Assembly: GCA_014529385.2 (NCBI GenBank)
Contig: CM043959.1
Span: 58,694,753 to 58,758,752 of the forward strand
DNA: 64,000 nucleotides
Direction: 5' to 3'
Source: Adiantum capillus-veneris
Taxonomy: Eukaryota > Streptophyta > Polypodiopsida > Polypodiales > Pteridaceae
A program made the position numbers and the translations under genes. The notes under the pieces are model-generated. The model was not told the DNA's origin, made no database searches, and saw only the letters and a program-made list of their open reading frames with translations. Position 1 is the stretch's first letter. Each line of letters opens with the position of its first letter. This document shows, piece after piece, positions 12,650 through 26,300 of the stretch.

Positions 12650-14660
12650 ATGGTTTTTGACACAATCTTCATTCTACTCTCAAGCTATATTGAATCTATG
12701 AAGTTGTTATCTGGTTCTAAGTCCGAGTGTTGTGGGTCTCCTTGTAATTCAACTTCCACATCTATTATCAGATTCTCTTCTATTTTTGTCTATAGTGCAT
12801 CGAGATACACCGACATTGAATTGTTCTTTGTCTTCGTTTTGACAATCATACAACTAGGTTGGCATTTCCTCCTCGTAGCCAGCACTTTTGATGTGATGCA
12901 GTATCTTTTTGTTGCAAAACATATACACTAATTTTTTTGCTTTGTCTGTTAATAGTGTGTTGCGAATAGTGCTATAAACATACTTGTACATACTTTAGTT
13001 TCTCTCTGAACTTGAGTTTGTTGCACATTGTGCCACTACTTTTAGTACAAGGGAACGTAAGTTCAAGTAATTCTCTCCATAATTCATCTTCAACCACTTC
13101 CATGCAGGTTGCTCTTTTGCCTTTGTCTGTGCAAAAGGACCTTATATTAATCTAAATGCACTCATTTCTTTGATACAATCAATTTGGTCCTGCTCGTTGG
13201 AGCAGAACGTGTTGACCACGCAATAGAAATTGCTGACCACCTATGTATTGGACATTAGATCTAAATTCCGATACTCAGGATTGAGCATGTAAGCCACACT
13301 ATGGAGTGGACTATGAGCGCTCTTTCATCTTGCATAAAAATACTTGGCCAAAATTCTTTGTTGTTTCCAAGAGAATGGTAGTCGCCACTCCTTCTCTGCT
13401 AGAAACTCTTTCACCTACTCGGGATTTTCAAGACTCTATTGGATTGACCACCATGTCATCCACAGTTTGCCCATATTTGGTGCCTTTTGATCAAGGTTAC
13501 AAATCACGAACATAACGGGCATCATTACATGGTATGCATCCATTACACTCCTCCACGGAGAAACTTTGTTTATCTTTCCACGTAGACATGTAATTTTCTC
13601 TTTCACTTTTTCTTATTGCTCAAGCTGCCATTCATCAAAGGCCATGCAATTGAAAGTGTCGATCACAACACACTTATTATAGAGAAGTGATTCAATGTAT
13701 AAAAATGCGTGCAAAATCGAGTTTCAACAAGAAGTTTCAACATCACTGATATGTGCATTCTGTAAAATCAAGCACTTTTTATCGTTTCAAGATAAATTTC
13801 ACAACTTAATGTGTTGTGTCAATTATTTTGGCGAACCATGTGGTTTCTTCACTAGTGTACTAATCCTTCAACACCAAGTTTAAGCTGTGAGTATTAGAAC
13901 CATTGGAAAAAATGTGTAAAAAGCTCTTATTTATTAAATTACTAGCATTTTTACAATTCTTTGCATTGTCCATGACTACTTGAACGACATGTTTGGTACC
14001 AAATTTTTTAATTACATTAATCAAGACCTCCAAAATGTATTTGCCACTTTTAATTGCACTAGAACTATCAATCACCTTTATGAACGTTTCTCCCCTTGGA
14101 CAAACTAGCATTACATTGATCAATGGTCTTCTCTGAACATTTGACCAACCAACACTCACAATTGTGCATCCTAAAACCGAAATATGCCCAAGTATTATTT
14201 TTCCAACACGCTCTTTGACTGCGATGTAACATATGTCCAAGAGAACATATCGTGTGATAAGAAGGAGCTGAAAATCCTGGGTCAAACTCACCTATTTTCT
14301 TCCCCGCGGCCTTCCAATGATTGTTGTCTACCATGACCAGAGCAGTTCTAGTGAAGAATATTGCTTTGATGAGTGCAGTTTGTGCTTCTTCTAGAGACTG
14401 CATTCGAAAGCTTTGATGCCAATGATTTTTTACGCATTTGACCAAGTCCACCTTCATTGTGACGCTTAAAAGGAATGCTGCTTGACAATTCCTCTCCCTG
14501 TGCAGGTTGTTCTCCAAGGTTAGTCGATGTCACCATAGGATTAGCAGAGTTAATATTTGGCTTCGAGACTGCTCTTGACTTGCATCCATAACAAAGCTAT
14601 ATATCTGTTGTCTCTTGCCACCTTTTTTGGCGAGCTCTTCTCTCAAACGCTACCCAAAAA
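12650..14660 (-). pseudogene. hAT-family (DUF659) transposase relic
   Basis: Read on the minus strand, fragments line up in the order of a plant DUF659/hAT transposase. These are a linker after the BED finger (LREELAKKGGKRQQIYSFVM, about 14650), SLEEAQTALIKAIFFTRTAL (about 14390), the DUF659 core GCTIVSVGWSNVQRRPLINV and VVQVVMDNAKNCKNASNLI with THSLNLVLKD (14291-13860), then WFAKIID (about 13840) and FARIFIH (about 13720). MPVMFVICNLDQKAPNMGKL (about 13520) follows, and the C-terminal dimerisation region LHSVAYMLNPEYRNLDLMSN, KEQPAWKW and VVAQCATNSSSERE (13300-13000). Several frameshifts and many stops break it, so it cannot encode an active protein. The BED zinc finger itself and the terminal inverted repeats were not found. 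Confidence 0.85.
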
Positions 14661-14836
14661 ATGCACTTTTTGCACGGCATAATAAATACAACAATGCTAT
14701 GAGTTTCTCAATGCAATTATTAGTATGATGATTATTTATATGTCCTCTTTGATTTGCAAACAATAAGATACATCTAATTTCAAATGCTACAAAGAATAAT
14801 CAACGTCTATGTACACTGAACGATGTCAATTATTTG

Positions 14837-15027
14837 TAAAAAACACACAAAAGCAATAATATATATGATTGGTCATGTCATGCACTAATAATCTTTAATA
14901 ATACATAATGCACTTTCTATATAAACCAATGCAAAAAACACACAAAAGAAATAATATCTATGATTGGTCATGTCGTGCACTAATAATCTTTAATAATACA
15001 TAATGCACTCTCCATATAAACCAATGC
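14837..15027. repeat. 95-bp tandem duplication
   Basis: Two near-identical units, each with AAACACACAAAAG, a TGATTGGTCATGTC block, TGCACTAATAATC and a CATATAAACCAATGCA-type end, are offset by 95 bp. Only a few substitutions separate them, so the duplication is recent relative to the decayed hAT relic beside it. Confidence 0.85.
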
Positions 15028-16030
15028 ATGAAATAACGCAAATGAAATATTCAATATAATCACATAATTGAGGTCTACTTGTATCCAGTCAAGGATTGTA
15101 GCTCCCTTATGCAACCAATTCAATATATAAAAGCTATTTTCACCCAATTAAGGATTATAGCTCTGATATTGTGCAGTGACAATGTATATCAACTCAAATC
15201 TATGATGGTGAAAAATGCAAGACTTCAAGGATCTTTATATGCCCAGTACACTAGTACATGGCATCCAACCCTTGACTTACGCCTCGTCATTTGCATATGC
15301 TCATCTTCTAAAACCAGCTACAACCCTCATTTGGACCAATGGCTTTGTGCAATGAGCATGACTCTCCAAATTTCCAATTGTTTTGGTTTCGTATCTTTAT
15401 GTTCGGTAAAGGAATTAAATATTTTTAGAAGTGGTTATCAAATTAAGAATCACGCTCGACCCAAAAAAAAGGACTTGTGACTCTGTAACCTTAGGTCAAT
15501 TCACTAGGAGATGACTATACCCGAGACTGAGATACACTCCCAGGGATTTGCGTAGTCAAAGCACCACGATAAGAACGAGATTTACTTTATATAATTATGT
15601 CCGCCAAGGTTTTTTATTTTTTTGACAAGCCCGAGAAAATAAAAAACCTCAACGGACCCTTTAGGGAATATACTTTTACCCTGCGGGCTAACCGGCTCTA
15701 TAGATTTTTGCAGGTCATCATCAAAGTCACGTTAACGATTAATGTAATCATGTATTTTTGTTGTGTAATTACTAGAGTTATTAACATAATCACACGATCA
15801 TGATCATGTCAATGAAATCCTTGACTGTTGAATCTCTATTTTTGTTGAAGCAATTGATGATGCGAGGAACTTTGCGATCAATGTGCTCTATCTACCTCAT
15901 CAGTGGGTAGTGGGTATTTTGAGCCAACGACTTGAATTTTAACTAAAAACACATGAACAAAAATTGAGCAAAAACACTTATATATTATATTGTCAAGAAA
16001 CAGTAAAAAAGATACAAACTGTAAGAATAT
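15028..16030. other. No gene recognised; small inverted repeat at 15604-15650
   Basis: GCCAAGGTTTTTTATTTTTT and AAAATAAAAAACCT form an inverted repeat around GACAAGCCCGAG. The remainder is AT-rich with only short frames. Confidence 0.4.
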
Positions 16031-16810
16031 TTAAAGAAGCTAAAGCTTCTTGCATGATTTGGGTTTAGGAGAGAAGTACGTCAGTAATTTTTTTGGGGTT
16101 GCGGGCTACCACATCCTCCACCAGTGCTTCTTTCATTTCTTTTGCATCTCTTGTGCAACAATATGCAGGGTTGCATCCATTTTAGGATCCAACAACTCAG
16201 CAATAGTGTCGCCCTTTCTGATATCAATACCTGAGTTTCCTATAGTAAGGCAAGTTAGGAGTGAGGGTAGTAAATGGCGATCACAATGAATACTCTGACC
16301 ATGAATCAGAGATAGGAGGATAACAAGTAGAAAAAACCACCATTGCCTTTGTTGCTGGCAGAATGAGGTATCTCCTTGAGCATCTCTTTGTCACCAAGCT
16401 CATCCATGTTTTCACCCTCAAAGTTCTTATACATTCTCAGCATGCGTCCAAGTCAATGAGCTCATCCACGTCGTGTGCGAACAACGTGGAAGCACTTGTT
16501 TCACATCCCTTGTCAACCAGTGGGTCACCTAACACATACCACACATTTAGTATACATAACAAAGTAGCATGATTCCTATTCTATGAAATCACCAACTTAC
16601 CTATAGGCTCCTCATACACTTTCCCAAGTTCCCAACATCTTGCTATAATAGGTATCCCCCATTGATAGTCTAGCACAACACACTTTGTCGTAGTTGCACA
16701 GAAAATAGAAAAGTAGAAGGGATGGTACATGTGGAGACATGACAGGTAAAAAACTTTGATAACTTATTTGCCCAACAACAGTTGGCCACACACCAGACAA
16801 TCTCCAACAA
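16030..16810 (-). pseudogene. Decayed coding fragments of unknown function
   Basis: Minus-strand pieces with protein-like composition occur in sequence: SGVWPTVVGQISYQSFLPVM (about 16800), DKGCETSASTLFAHDVDELI (about 16510), RTLRVKTWMSLVTKRCS (about 16440) and AKEMKEALVEDVVARNPKKI (about 16140). They lie in several frames separated by stops. No domain is recognised. They may be exons of a dead gene or transposon remains. Confidence 0.3.
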
Positions 16811-16899
16811 TTACAATAGACTCGGCATTTAAGACAGACTTGGAAGGTGGAGTAGGAACTTGAAGAGCCTTCCCCTCTCTCTTCAAAAATTTTCAGGAC

Positions 16900-17655
16900 T
16901 CCTTTATGAAGGAGGCATGCCTTCTAACCTCACATAGTGTCCTTTACATTTCCTAAATATTTGTCTATAAAAATTAAAAAACAAAAGAAAATCATGGATT
17001 GCTTCAAGTACTTTAGTGTGTTGGGAAGTGCATGTGAATGCTCATTAAGAGAAGCACTTTGAAGTTCTTTCAAGTACTTAAAAGTGGTGTCAAGTGCTTA
17101 GAGATGCTCTTAAGGATAGGCGTTTTTAAGTAATGTGAAGCTAGTGAAGCATTTTTAAGCACTTTCAAGTACTTGCAAGTACTTCAAAGCACTTAAAAGT
17201 CTTTGATAATGATAAAAAATGCTTAAAAGTTCTTCAAAGTGTTTGCTAGTGCCTCAACGTACTTCAAAGTGCTGGAAACATACTTCAAAGTGATGTAAAG
17301 TTCCTAGAAATGCTAATAAGGAGAAGCATTAGCAAGAATTGCAAGCACTTGGAAGCCTTTTGAAGCAGTTTGAAGCACTTTTCTAGCACTTTAAAGTACA
17401 TTGAGGTACTTTGAAACACTTTTGTGCACTTTGAAGCACTATCAAGTACTTTGAAGTACTTCAAAGTGGTATAAAGTGTCTAAAAATTCCCTAAGCATTA
17501 TTAGGCCTCATGCACTTGGTAGTGGTCTGAGCACATTAAAGTATCCTTATCACTTTCAAGAGCTCTAATTCCTGAAAGTGATGTCAATCACTTCAAGTGC
17601 TAGAAACCTTTCAATTTTCTAAGCACTTTGAAGTGCTCTAAGCACCTAAAAGTTC
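16900..17655. repeat. Field of degenerate AAGCACTTTGAAGTACTT repeats
   Basis: Nearly the whole 750 bp is made of variants of AGCACTTTGAAG, AGTACTTCAAAGTG and AAGTGCTTAAAAGT on both strands. The words are 10-16 bp and partly palindromic, with no strict period. No coding sequence is seen. A short patch of the same repeat occurs at the left edge of the window. Confidence 0.75.
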
Positions 17656-17689
17656 ACAACAATTTCAAAATGTAAGAGTTTAGTACCTG

Positions 17690-18680
17690 CATAATAGACA
17701 CTTTCTCCTTCATATTTGTAGCATTAATCAAGCCACCACCCATTGAAAATACCCTTGTCAGCACTACAATATCAACTTATTTTTGGACCATAAGACCTTC
17801 ATCATAGATGCTTTTAATACCCGCAGGTCTACTATGAGCCTCTCCATCTCTATAATAATTGAAGCACATGCTGAGTAGCTACCTTCATTGTTCAACCATA
17901 AATCATGATTTTTTGCTAAGATAGATTTAGAAAAAGTGACCTTCTCTTCAACTTTATGGGTCTAGTGATCAAGTTCATTGATCCACCCAATCTGTGTACA
18001 GGGACTGGGATACAATCTCAATTTGTTTTAAAGGGAGATTGAATGCAATAGGGCCATAGGAGTCCACAACAAAGTCCTTTTGTCCTGCTAAAATGCGCAC
18101 ACCATAATCCGTCATGAAATTCATCACTTTCAAATTCAAACCCCCATTTTGTGACTTGACATTCTCCAGAATCATTCCATCAACCATTGCCCATGCTAGA
18201 ATCGTGTGGCTTTTAAGTTTTGCTTTGGCTACTGCACAATTTTCATAGGTGAAGCCCCATGAAAACTTGGTCATGAGTTCACCATTGGAGGGGGCAACCT
18301 AGTATACCTTCTAATAAAGGAGGCGATAAGCTTCATAGAGGTGGCCATACACCATGTGGAGGAAGATATTGTTCTTCTCCTTCTTAGGCACCTTGAATAT
18401 AAGTGAGCCACTAATCAGGTGGAAAGTGCTCATCGGTGTGGTCCTTGGATAGCTTGCCCTCCATGCTCAATCCATACTCATAATGCAACTCCAATGTTTT
18501 GTAGCAAAATTGAGACAATTTCAGATACTTAGACAATGCTATGAAAAAGATGAGGAAAAAGTTAGTTTTGTTGCTAATACTAAAAAACATGCATTGATAC
18601 GACCATAAATGAAAGCATGCATTGCTCAGACAAGATAGACTCGCATATATCACCTTTTCAAGCAAACTTTGCTATTGAGG
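17690..18680 (-). pseudogene. Decayed gene of unknown function
   Basis: A minus-strand coding signal runs through two or three frames. It includes LELHYEYGLSMEGKLSKDHT (about 18490), PKKEKNNIFLHMVYGHLYEA (about 18380) and the longest open piece at 18274-17975 (MTKFSWGFTYENCAVAKAKL ... TDWVDQ). DLWLNNEGSYSACASIIIEM and ERLIVDLRVLKASMMKVLW follow (about 17910-17790). The composition and continuity across nearly 900 bp argue for a real ancestral gene. Frame changes and stops show decay. No family is recognised. Confidence 0.4.
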
Positions 18681-18699
18681 GATCATATATTTAGACAGC

Positions 18700-19626
18700 G
18701 AAGCTTTAGCAAGCTCTGATACTAACACTTTTGAAGGGGTTTCTTAAACAGAGTCTACATCCTAAAATGGGTTCTTGCACTTCCTAGAGGGTGTTGTCTT
18801 CTTATGAGTTCTCATCTCTCTGTCGAGCGATGGAAGAAGGGTGGAGAAGAGGAAAGCAAGGTAGTTTTTGTGCTAAGGGTGGAGAAGAGGAAAGTAGGGA
18901 GGCCTTTTGTGAGAAGGGAGAAGACAAAGGTGACAAGTAGAGGCCACATCATCATCAGTACTCTTAATGGCATTTTGAAAAACGAGGACCCCATGCTAGG
19001 CTTAATGACATTTATGCATTTAGGTAGTTACAACTAGATTTTGCATGTTTTTCGAATAATAGTCTTGCATGAAACTTGAAAAGTTCCCTATCTCTCCCTT
19101 TCCTACATTTGAACACAATAAAGTTCTCTCCTTCTAGGGGCTATTGATGGTACCACCTAATTTTGAATATTCTACATTTAAGCAAAATAAGAAGAGGTAA
19201 AATGCTTCTTGTAAAGTTTGAAAAGTCTATAAATTTTGTAGTACAAGAAGCATGTTGAATAAATTGAATTTCCCATATCGAGAAGAGAAGTTGTAAAGGA
19301 AAGAGTGCTTTTTTATTTAGGTGTATGGCTTTTACTAAGGCAAAATAGAAAATTCAACGAGTGAAAGGGTCACGATGGCTTTCTAAAACAATAAGAAAAT
19401 GATAAAATCATTAAGTTGAGTTTAACTAGAATTATATAAGGTGAAGTAGTGTTTGGCAATGTCTCTTTTATTAAGCGATCAAGTGTCCTCCTCGCAAAGA
19501 AGCAAACAAAAAATACTAGCAATTTGTTTTGAAATTTGTAGGATTTTTGAACTAAGTTTTGACATCATTGCACCGGTTTTTCTTCTTTGATAAAGCGAAG
19601 CTTCACCTTGCATTATTCTAGTAAGT

Positions 19627-19628
<2 letters not shown>
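18700..19628. other. No gene recognised
   Basis: The sequence contains a micro-duplication (GGGTGGAGAAGAGGAAAG at about 18839 and 18878) and AT-rich DNA. No supported CDS was found. Confidence 0.4.

Positions 19629-19700
<72 letters not shown>
19629..19700. repeat. (CT)n(TA)n microsatellite
   Basis: About ten CT units pass into a TA tract of about 50 bp that is interrupted once by a G. Confidence 0.9.
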
Positions 19701-19703
<3 letters not shown>

Positions 19704-20146
19704 AATATCTAATATATGTTAGTGAGAAGTCAAGCCATGTAAGGAAGTGAAATGAAAGGTAAAAATGAAAATATCCATTTAATACTTTAAAAACAAAATA
19801 ACATTTAAGTCAAGTCTCAATCATCACTAAAAACATTGAAAGTATGCCCAACCCAACACTTCTTTTAAAAAGCCAAAAAAGTGAATGCATCGTTTAAATA
19901 AATTTTAAATTCAAGACCCACTTCCTCAAATAGACATGATTTCTCTCTATCTTCAATATTTTTAAACCCCACTTGAGGGACATGTCCATCAATAGGAGAT
20001 CAACAACCTTTCATATCTCTCCCTATGGCTTGATTTCACAAGCCAAAAAAGACTTGCATTCTAAATTTTTATATAAATATATTAGTCTAAGTAGAAGGAC
20101 AAGATGTCTAATTACACCTAACAAGACAATCTATATCTGTGTGTCC

Positions 20147-20172
20147 GTGTGTGTGTGTGTGTGTGTGTGAGT

Positions 20173-20214
<42 letters not shown>

Positions 20215-20271
20215 AAGAAAGAACAAGGAGATGTCCAAGATAAAGAAACTCTAAAAAGAGAATGTACATTT

Positions 20272-20324
<53 letters not shown>

Positions 20325-20395
20325 AAGGAGATGGCCAAGATAAAGAAACTCTAAAAAGAGAAAGAAAAAGAGAATGCACATTTAAATGAAAATCC
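20147..20395. repeat. (TG)n(GA)n tract with tandem duplication of its flank
   Basis: After TG and GA tracts, GAACAAGGAGATGTCCAAGA (about 20221) with the following AAACTCTAAAAAGAGAA and CATTTAAATGAAAAT recurs after a second GA tract (20283-20321). The whole SSR-plus-flank unit is therefore duplicated, with period about 100 bp. Confidence 0.8.
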
Positions 20396-20544
20396 ATTCT
20401 CTATTTCTACACATGTTTTTCTAATTAAAAGAACCAGAGAAGTGCTACTAACTTATAATAGAAGGGTTTAAAAACTACATCTTTTGAAGGCATGGAAACC
20501 TTGATTAATATACAAAAGTATCCTCGTAAGGTGGCATTTTCTTT

Positions 20545-21810
20545 ATTTTTATTTTTTTTTAGCAAAACTCACAATTGTGAGTGGATTATATTGAGCAGCC
20601 CAAAAAATTACAAGTTTTTCTCATGTTAGGCCATGACAACATCCAGGGATCATAATTACAATGAGAGCAAACACCCCTACCACCCCGCCTCATTCTGACA
20701 CCTTTTATTTATCGATGGCCAAGATTTCCCCCATCCTAGGCATTCCATCTGCTGACAACAAGGCACAAGTAGTCTTAGACCAATCCTCTGAGTGCTGCTT
20801 GCGCCCGAGTGCCCATATTAGCACTTTGCTTTCTTGTATAATTTCTGCGAAGCTTGCCACCTCAGATCCTCCTTCAAAAACACGGCGGTTCCTTGTGTGC
20901 CATACATTATGAAAGAAGAAGACGATCAGAGTGCTGACGAGGAGTGCAGGACTACCTGAGTTTTTCCCTCCAAGGCATAGGTCAGTCTTGAAAAAACTAA
21001 TTTTCCATGTTCTCTGGACCCACTTGCATACTTTCCCTGCGAGGCCTTTTATAGCTGGGCAGTCCATGAATAGGTGGGCCAGATCTTTACTGGCTAACCT
21101 GCACCCCAAGAATCGATCTGACCCAATCCCTCTCTCCTGAATCTTCACCCCCGTCGGTAAAGCACCCCAAACAACCTTCCATAAGAAAACCTTCATGTAT
21201 CGTGGAACCTTTGGCTTCCAAATGTTCTCCATTGCATGCTCCCACCTTTCCTCTGGCCATTGCTTTTCCATAGCTTGTTAAGGGGGCTAGACCAATTATT
21301 CTTTTGCATCATTGCCTGATAAATGCTTTTAGTATGGGGTTTCCACAATAGACTGCTTCCGGCCATTTCCAAGCATTCGAGTTGAACTCCGAATCACAGA
21401 TTGGCATCACTAGATTGCCAAGCTCTTTCATCACTTTGTGGACAAGAAAAACCTCCAAGCTATTAAGTTGGTACTGGGAAACCATCAGGTTAATGGTTTT
21501 CCAAATCTTGTTGCCACTGTCCTAGAAGTGCTCAAGCCAGTTCAGGCCCTTATTATTCAGCTTCCTGGCTGTCTCAATCCAATAGGGAGTTTGTGGCGGA
21601 TCTACAACTTTGGAGAGCCAGGGGGACCAATGCAAGATGGAGTTCTTGAAGTATCTGGCTTCTTCCCCCCACTTTAAGACTCCTGCTGCTCTATTACATT
21701 TTCTTACCAATTCTCCTGACCACGCTGGGGCTAACAGTTTATAAAAATGGGTATCCAAGGTTATGGGGAAGATGGAAATTTAGGTAAGCCAGTATTGGAT
21801 GACATTTAGT
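20545..21810 (-). mobile_element. 5'-truncated LINE (non-LTR retrotransposon) 3' part
   Basis: The minus strand encodes the C-terminal part of a plant LINE reverse-transcriptase polyprotein. PAWSGELVRKCNRAAGVLKW and LNNKGLNWLEHF (about 21720-21530) come first. After a stop-interrupted linker, an open stretch at 21271-20705 holds the zf-RVT domain: WPEERWEHAMENIWKPKVPR, YMKVFLWKVVWGALPTGVKI and DLAHLFMDCPA. No reverse-transcriptase catalytic core is present, as expected for 5' truncation. The 3' end is marked by a T-rich run on the plus strand (about 20545-20560), which is an A tail on the element's strand. Stops upstream of the zf-RVT stretch show decay. No target duplication was identified. 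Confidence 0.8.
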
Positions 21811-22997
<1,187 letters not shown>

Positions 22998-23021
22998 TTA
23001 TACATGTTTTCATACCTTCTT

Positions 23022-23297
23022 TGTTGAAGATGATGAAACAGAAAACAAAAGGAAGACAGCAACTCAGAGTAGGAAGAAGATGGAGAAGGAGAAGACATAG
23101 AGCTTGCGCACGAGATCTCTGTAGTCTCTCTCTCTGTATTAGATAATAGTGTATACAAACTCAGAGCTACAAAGCTTATATGAAACTTTAAGAGATAAGG
23201 TGTCCTTTCACACCAGATGTCCAGGGGGAAAAACCCAATGGGAGAAAAGTGCCCCTGGTGAAGCGCGTATACACACTAACACTACTACATGTCTACA
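23022..23297 (-). repeat. 3' LTR of the copia element
   Basis: 276 bp with TG...CA ends, nearly identical to 27904-28180. The polypurine tract lies immediately inside it. Confidence 0.9.
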
Positions 23298-23308
23298 AAT
23301 CCCCCCTG
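23298..23308 (-). other. Polypurine tract
   Basis: AATCCCCCCTG on the plus strand reads CAGGGGGGATT on the element strand, directly next to the 3' LTR. This is the expected plus-strand priming site. Confidence 0.8.
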
Positions 23309-23344
23309 TAGTGATAGTGTGAATCCGTACAAGGTAGCAGATCA

Positions 23345-26300
23345 TCATGTGTATGAGAGTAGGTCCAAAGCTTTTCGGAAAGCTTCAAACTTTTCTCGTG
23401 ATAACTCCTTCGTAAATAGATCTGCAATGTTATCCTGTGTAGGACAGTAAGTTAGTGTGATCTCCCCTGCATGTAGCCTTTCCCTGACATAGTGGTAGTG
23501 AACCTCTATGTGCTTTGTTCTTGCATGAAATACTGGATTCCTTGCAATTGCCATAGCACTCTGACTGTCAGTGAAAATGGTAGTGTGTGCCTGTTGACAC
23601 TCACAAAGATCTGCCAATAACCTACGTATCCATACACAATCAACTGTTGCCGTGAAAGCTGCCCTGTACTCAGCTTCACAAGTTGATGTATCCACTGTGG
23701 GTTGCTTCTTGCTTAGCCAAGATATACATGCATTTCCCAAGAAAAAACAATTGCCACTTGTGGAATGTCGTGTGTCGGCCCAATCTGAATCGTTGTAACC
23801 AAGAAGCTGCATAGAACTGTGCTTTCCATACATATCCCCCCTTGGAAAGAACATGGCAAGATTAGGGGTACCTGAAAGGTAACGAAGTATGCGCTTCACA
23901 GCCTACCAATGATGCATACCTGGGCCGTGCATAAATCTACTTGCTTGTGAAACCCCAAATTGAATGTCTGGACGAGTGTTACCTGCCAAATATATCAAGC
24001 AACCAACGGCTGCTGCATAAGTATGTACATCAAAAGGTTCTCCAGCATCGTTCATGCTCAACTTTGATCCAGTTTCTACAGGTGTAGATATTGGTTTACA
24101 ATTTTGCATACCAAACTTGTCCAAAATTTTATGCAAATATTTTGCCTGCAACATATATATGCCATCCTCTGATTGCACAAACTGAATACCCAAGTAATAA
24201 TGTAGCAAACCAAGATCAGACATCTCAAAGGTTTTTCTCAAAGCATCTTTAAAAGCTTCAATTTCATTTGCATTATTGCCTGTAAGAAGCATATCATCCA
24301 CATAAAGTGTTAGCATAATGAGAACTCCATCTCTCTTTTTGACATACAAAGTACTTTCTGTTGGACTATTCTGAAATCCCTGGCCAATCAAATAAGTATG
24401 TATCTTCTCATACCATGCTCTTGGAGCCTGTTTGAGACCATACAAATCTTTACGCAATCTACATAGCTTTTGCTCTTGACCTTTTACAACAAAACCACTT
24501 GGTTGACTTACATAAACTTCTTCCTGCAAATCACCATTCAAAAAATCAGTTTTGATATCCAACTGATGCACTTTCCAACCATGATGAGCAGCAATTACAA
24601 CTAGTGATCTAACTGTGGACGCATGAGAAGTAGGAGCAAAGGTTCCATCATAATCTATGCCTTTTTGTTGCGCATAGCCTTTTTCCACAAGCCTTGCTTT
24701 GTACCTGTCAACAGTACCATCTTGTTTCCTTTTTACCTTAAAAATCCACTTTGTACCAATAGGCTTTTTACCTGTAGGCAAGTCCACTAGATCCCATGTA
24801 TGATTCTTATGAATAGAATCAATTTCTTGCTGCATAGCATCTTTCCACTGAACACACTCTAAAGCTTGTTCAAATGAATCAGGCTCATCTACATCACAAA
24901 GAGTGCTAAAGCAAGCCAAATCTACTTGCTCTCTACCAAAAGTAGTACCAGCACGTGTTTTTCGTGGCAACGGTGCATCCAACTTGCTATCCTGCAAAGT
25001 TTTCTGAACCCATTTAGGCAAGGTTCTTTCTTCCCTGAGAACTTCTTGCTGTTCACGCACAATTCCTCTACATCATGAGGTGTCACATGCTGATCAAAAG
25101 ATTGATCAAGATTATCAACCTGTTGTGATTCTTGATTCTCCACAAAAGAAGGAAGCAAACCTTCAAATACATCATGTGTCTGCATATGAGGTACATCAAA
25201 AGCAACCATAGGTTGAGCAGTAGTTTCTGCAAAAATTAGATCACGACTTTCAAAAATCTTGTTTGTAGCAGGATTGTAAAGTCTATAACCTTTACTTCCA
25301 CTACTGTACCCCACAAATATACATTTGATTGCCTTATCATCAAGCTTCCCACGTAACTACTGAGGGATGTGAGCATAAGAAAGACAACCAAAAACACGAA
25401 GATAACTGATTGAAGGTTTTCTGTCATACCAAGCTTCATATGGAGTAATGGTCTTCAAGGCATGAGTAGGACACCTGTTCAAAACATGTGCTGCACAAGA
25501 AACTGCCTCCATCAATAGCTTATGAGGTAAACTCTTAGCCTTGAGCATACATCTAGCCGTCTCCATTAAAGACCTGTTCTTCCTTTTTGCAACACCATTC
25601 TGTTGTGGTGTGTATGGCATAGTGCATTGGTGTTTAATGCCTTTCTTTCCCAAAAAATCCGTAAATGCACCTGACACGTATTCACCTCGTCGATCGGTAC
25701 GAAGAGTCTGTACTTTGCAACCTGTTTCATTTTCAACCATGGCGACATAATGTTGAAAAACTGCAAACACATCTGACTTTGCTTTGAGTGGATACACCCA
25801 ACAAAACCTGGAAAAGTCATCAATGAAGGTCACAAAATAAAGGCTGTTTCCTATAGATGGCGTCCTCATAGGACCACATACATCACTGTCTACAAGCTGC
25901 AACTTTCGTGTCCCTCTAACTGAACCATCCTGCGAAAATGCAAATCTGTGCATCCTTCCAAGAACGCAACCTTCACATACATGTCTTGGTGGCATCTCCA
26001 ATAAAGACAAATCATGCACCATATTATGGCGTTGTAAAGTCATCAAACTGCCATAACTAACATGTCCAAATCTAGCATGCCACAACTCAGTATCCTGCAT
26101 GGCCCGAGTCTTTGTTTCTGCAATACATACCTGAATCTGCTTTTCATAACGATCTAGCACAAATAGTCCATTTTCCAGTGTACCTGTAGTGATAAGAGAA
26201 TAACCATTCTCTCGATCTCGTACAACACATCTGTCATCCTCAAAAATGACCCGAAGACCATTTTTTGCAAGAGAGGATACAAACAACAAATTCTTCTTGA

